A stretch of 43,415 nucleotides of DNA from Polyangiaceae bacterium (GTDB lineage: Bacteria > Myxococcota_A > Polyangia > Polyangiales > Polyangiaceae), in assembly GCA_029941785.1 (NCBI GenBank), contig JAPYTK010000021.1, forward strand, positions 1 through 43,415. The letters run 5' to 3'. Of the stretch, positions 42,043-43,415 are shown in pieces. A program made the position numbers and the translations under genes. Each line of letters begins with the position of its first letter. Position 1 is the first letter of the stretch. A model generated the notes under the pieces. The model saw nothing but the letters and a program-made list of their open reading frames with translations. It did no database searches and had not been told where the DNA came from.

Positions 42043-43415
42043 ATGACGTCGTCCAGACCATCGACTGCGCGCCTCATCGGCCGGTATTTCATGCACGCGC
42101 CCATCGCGGCTGGCGGCATGGGGACCGTGCACCTTGGTGCTCTGCTCGGAGAAGCGGGCTTTCAGCGAACCGTGGCGATCAAGCGTCTGAACCGCGAGTG
42201 GGTCGGAGAACACGCTTTCGAGGAGGGGCTGCTCGAGGAGGCGAAGCTCGCGGCGCGCATCCAACACCCCAATGTCATCCGCACCGTGGATCTGATCCGG
42301 GCCGACGGTGAGGTGTTCGTGGTCATGGACTATGTCGAAGGGGAGTCGCTCTCTCAACTCATCGTCCTTGCTTCACGTCGTGGTGTAACGATTCCGGTCG
42401 AGATCAGCGTGGCGATCATCATCGATGCTCTGCGCGGTCTTCATGCGGCACATACGGCTCGCAGCAAACAGGGGCGCCGACTCGTCATCGTTCACCGTGA
42501 CGTGTCGCCGCAGAATATTCTCGTGGGGACAGACGGGCTGTCTCGCGTGCTCGACTTTGGCATCGCCGAAGGGCGCGAGCAGAAGACGCGTCGTGGCGAT
42601 GACGCCGTGATCTACGACGACGAGCTGAAGGGCAAGCTCAGCTACATGGCTCCGGAGCAGCTGCACGGCGTGGCCACCGTGCGCACCGATGGCTATGCGG
42701 CGGCGGTCGTGCTCTGGGAGCTTCTCACCTTGCGCCGGCTCTTCGACGTGGACGAGCTGTACGAGGCCGTGGCGTTAATCGAAGCCGGAGACGTCGTGCC
42801 CCCCAGCGTTCATGCGCCGGAGGTGTCGCCAGAACTCGACGCGATCGTGCTGAAGGGATTGTCACGCGATCCGGCGGATCGTTTCGCTTCTGCTTCGGCG
42901 TTCGCGGAGGCTCTCGAGGATTGCGTCCGAGCGGAGCGTGCGACGCGGGTGGCGAGCTGGCTGCGCGAGCTGGCCTCAGAGGTCCTCGCCAAGCGTACGG
43001 CGCAGCTCGAGTTGCTCGAACGAGAGCTAGGTGACGGCGCGGCGTCCAGCGTCTTGGTCGAGAGCTTGGCCGGATCGTCCGGAGAGAGTCTGCTCGTCGA
43101 CCTGCCGGTGAACCCTGAAGCTGCGACCATGCGCGAAGGCGCGGACGCTTCAGCAGATCAGCGGACGGATGCTGCTCGCTCAGAAGACGCTCCGGCGGAA
43201 GAGTCGAGTCGAGATCCGCACCCCTTCCAACAATCGACCATGGTCAGCCGAGAGGGTTCGCCGCTCAGTACGCCACAGCTCGTGACGGAAGAGCCCACGG
43301 TCGTCAGTCGAGGGGGCGTGCGGTTGCAACCCAAGGTGGGTCCCGATGCGGCTCGTATCGTTCGGCAACGGAAGTGGATTCTTGCTGCCACTTTGGTGCT
43401 GGCTGGGACCGGAAC
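42043..43415 (+). CDS. Hanks-type Ser/Thr protein kinase, 3' end missing
   Basis: The open frame runs from the ATG at 42043 to the window end (457 codons visible). The kinase domain has a Gly-rich loop AAGGMGTV, Lys47 in VAIKRL, the myxobacterial HRDVSPQN catalytic motif, DFGIAEG and MAPEQL. An acidic low-complexity linker follows, then a basic run (RIVRQRKW) and the beginning of a membrane segment (ILAATLVLAGTGT) at the edge. An earlier ATG (42029) stops after five codons. It is divergent from the FHA-sigma-54 activator gene, typical of paired kinase and FHA partner genes in Myxococcota. The missing end is cut by the window. Confidence 0.93.
   Translation, partial: MTSSRPSTARLIGRYFMHAPIAAGGMGTVHLGALLGEAGFQRTVAIKRLNREWVGEHAFEEGLLEEAKLAARIQHPNVIRTVDLIRADGEVFVVMDYVEGESLSQLIVLASRRGVTIPVEISVAIIIDALRGLHAAHTARSKQGRRLVIVHRDVSPQNILVGTDGLSRVLDFGIAEGREQKTRRGDDAVIYDDELKGKLSYMAPEQLHGVATVRTDGYAAAVVLWELLTLRRLFDVDELYEAVALIEAGDVVPPSVHAPEVSPELDAIVLKGLSRDPADRFASASAFAEALEDCVRAERATRVASWLRELASEVLAKRTAQLELLERELGDGAASSVLVESLAGSSGESLLVDLPVNPEAATMREGADASADQRTDAARSEDAPAEESSRDPHPFQQSTMVSREGSPLSTPQLVTEEPTVVSRGGVRLQPKVGPDAARIVRQRKWILAATLVLAGTG

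Overview
The window looks like chromosomal DNA of a flagellated member of the Myxococcota (Polyangia-like). The pointers are two Hanks-type Ser/Thr kinases, an FHA-domain sigma-54 activator placed head to head with one of them, an AgmX/PglI C-terminal-domain protein, Gly/Ser- and Cys-rich lipoproteins, and a DUF1501/DUF1549-type secreted pair. The taxon call is inference, because there is no rRNA or other taxonomic marker. No tRNA, rRNA, CRISPR array, insertion sequence or phage gene was seen.

Layout. Positions 1-176 hold a 39/78-bp tandem repeat, followed by about 1.1 kb without a convincing gene but with four strong hairpins (996-1272). 1304-2620 (minus) holds a flagellin and, just upstream, a small sigma-28-type transcription unit with a flagellin-like leader but only a 30-codon ORF. 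2783-4433 is a histidine kinase/response regulator pair. 4412-5592 (minus) encodes a GNAT acetyltransferase and a lipoprotein. 5707-11154 (plus) is a compact metabolic run: a deoxyhypusine-synthase-family protein, a fused acetate kinase-PduL phosphotransacylase, a LOG-family protein, ornithine carbamoyltransferase and an unknown protein. 11151-17326 holds a duplicated Cys-rich lipoprotein, a kinase, an isopropylmalate/isocitrate dehydrogenase-type enzyme, the AgmX-like protein and a double-DUF309 protein. 17397-21005 is a second flagellin locus with two typical flagellins, one divergent flagellin and an orphan flagellin-type leader RNA. 21073-27430 holds small membrane proteins, an LhgO-type oxidase, an SLOG protein and a peptidase-like lipoprotein with a NatA/NatB-type ABC exporter. 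27551-31315 has a tiny lipoprotein, a predicted outer-membrane protein, MsrPQ and RtcB. 31340-35138 is a DUF1501/lipoprotein/DUF1549-like operon. 35334-43415 holds a YgfK-like iron-sulfur flavoprotein, a thioredoxin-fold protein, ModABC, the FHA-sigma-54 activator and a kinase cut by the window end.

The most interesting signal is the flagellin leader family. Five leaders (two at 2135-2590, three at 17600-19235) carry the same Shine-Dalgarno hairpin of the form (A/G)CTCT-A(A/T)GAA-(G/A)GAGT. Four of them also have a second stem-loop 10-13 nt upstream. Four have a sigma-28-like promoter, T(A/C)AAG-N14-(A/G/T)CCGTT. Two of the five leaders do not precede a flagellin: one leads a 30-aa ORF and one a 3-codon ORF (Met-Pro-Asn-stop). 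Each of these ends at a hairpin about 300 nt downstream and lies immediately upstream of a flagellin gene on the same strand. They look like short flagellar-class regulatory RNAs or attenuators, possibly acting through a CsrA-like translational regulator (inference).

A second theme is molybdenum: MsrPQ, a YgfK-like protein (in E. coli, ygfK lies beside a molybdenum hydroxylase gene) and ModABC fall within 13 kb.
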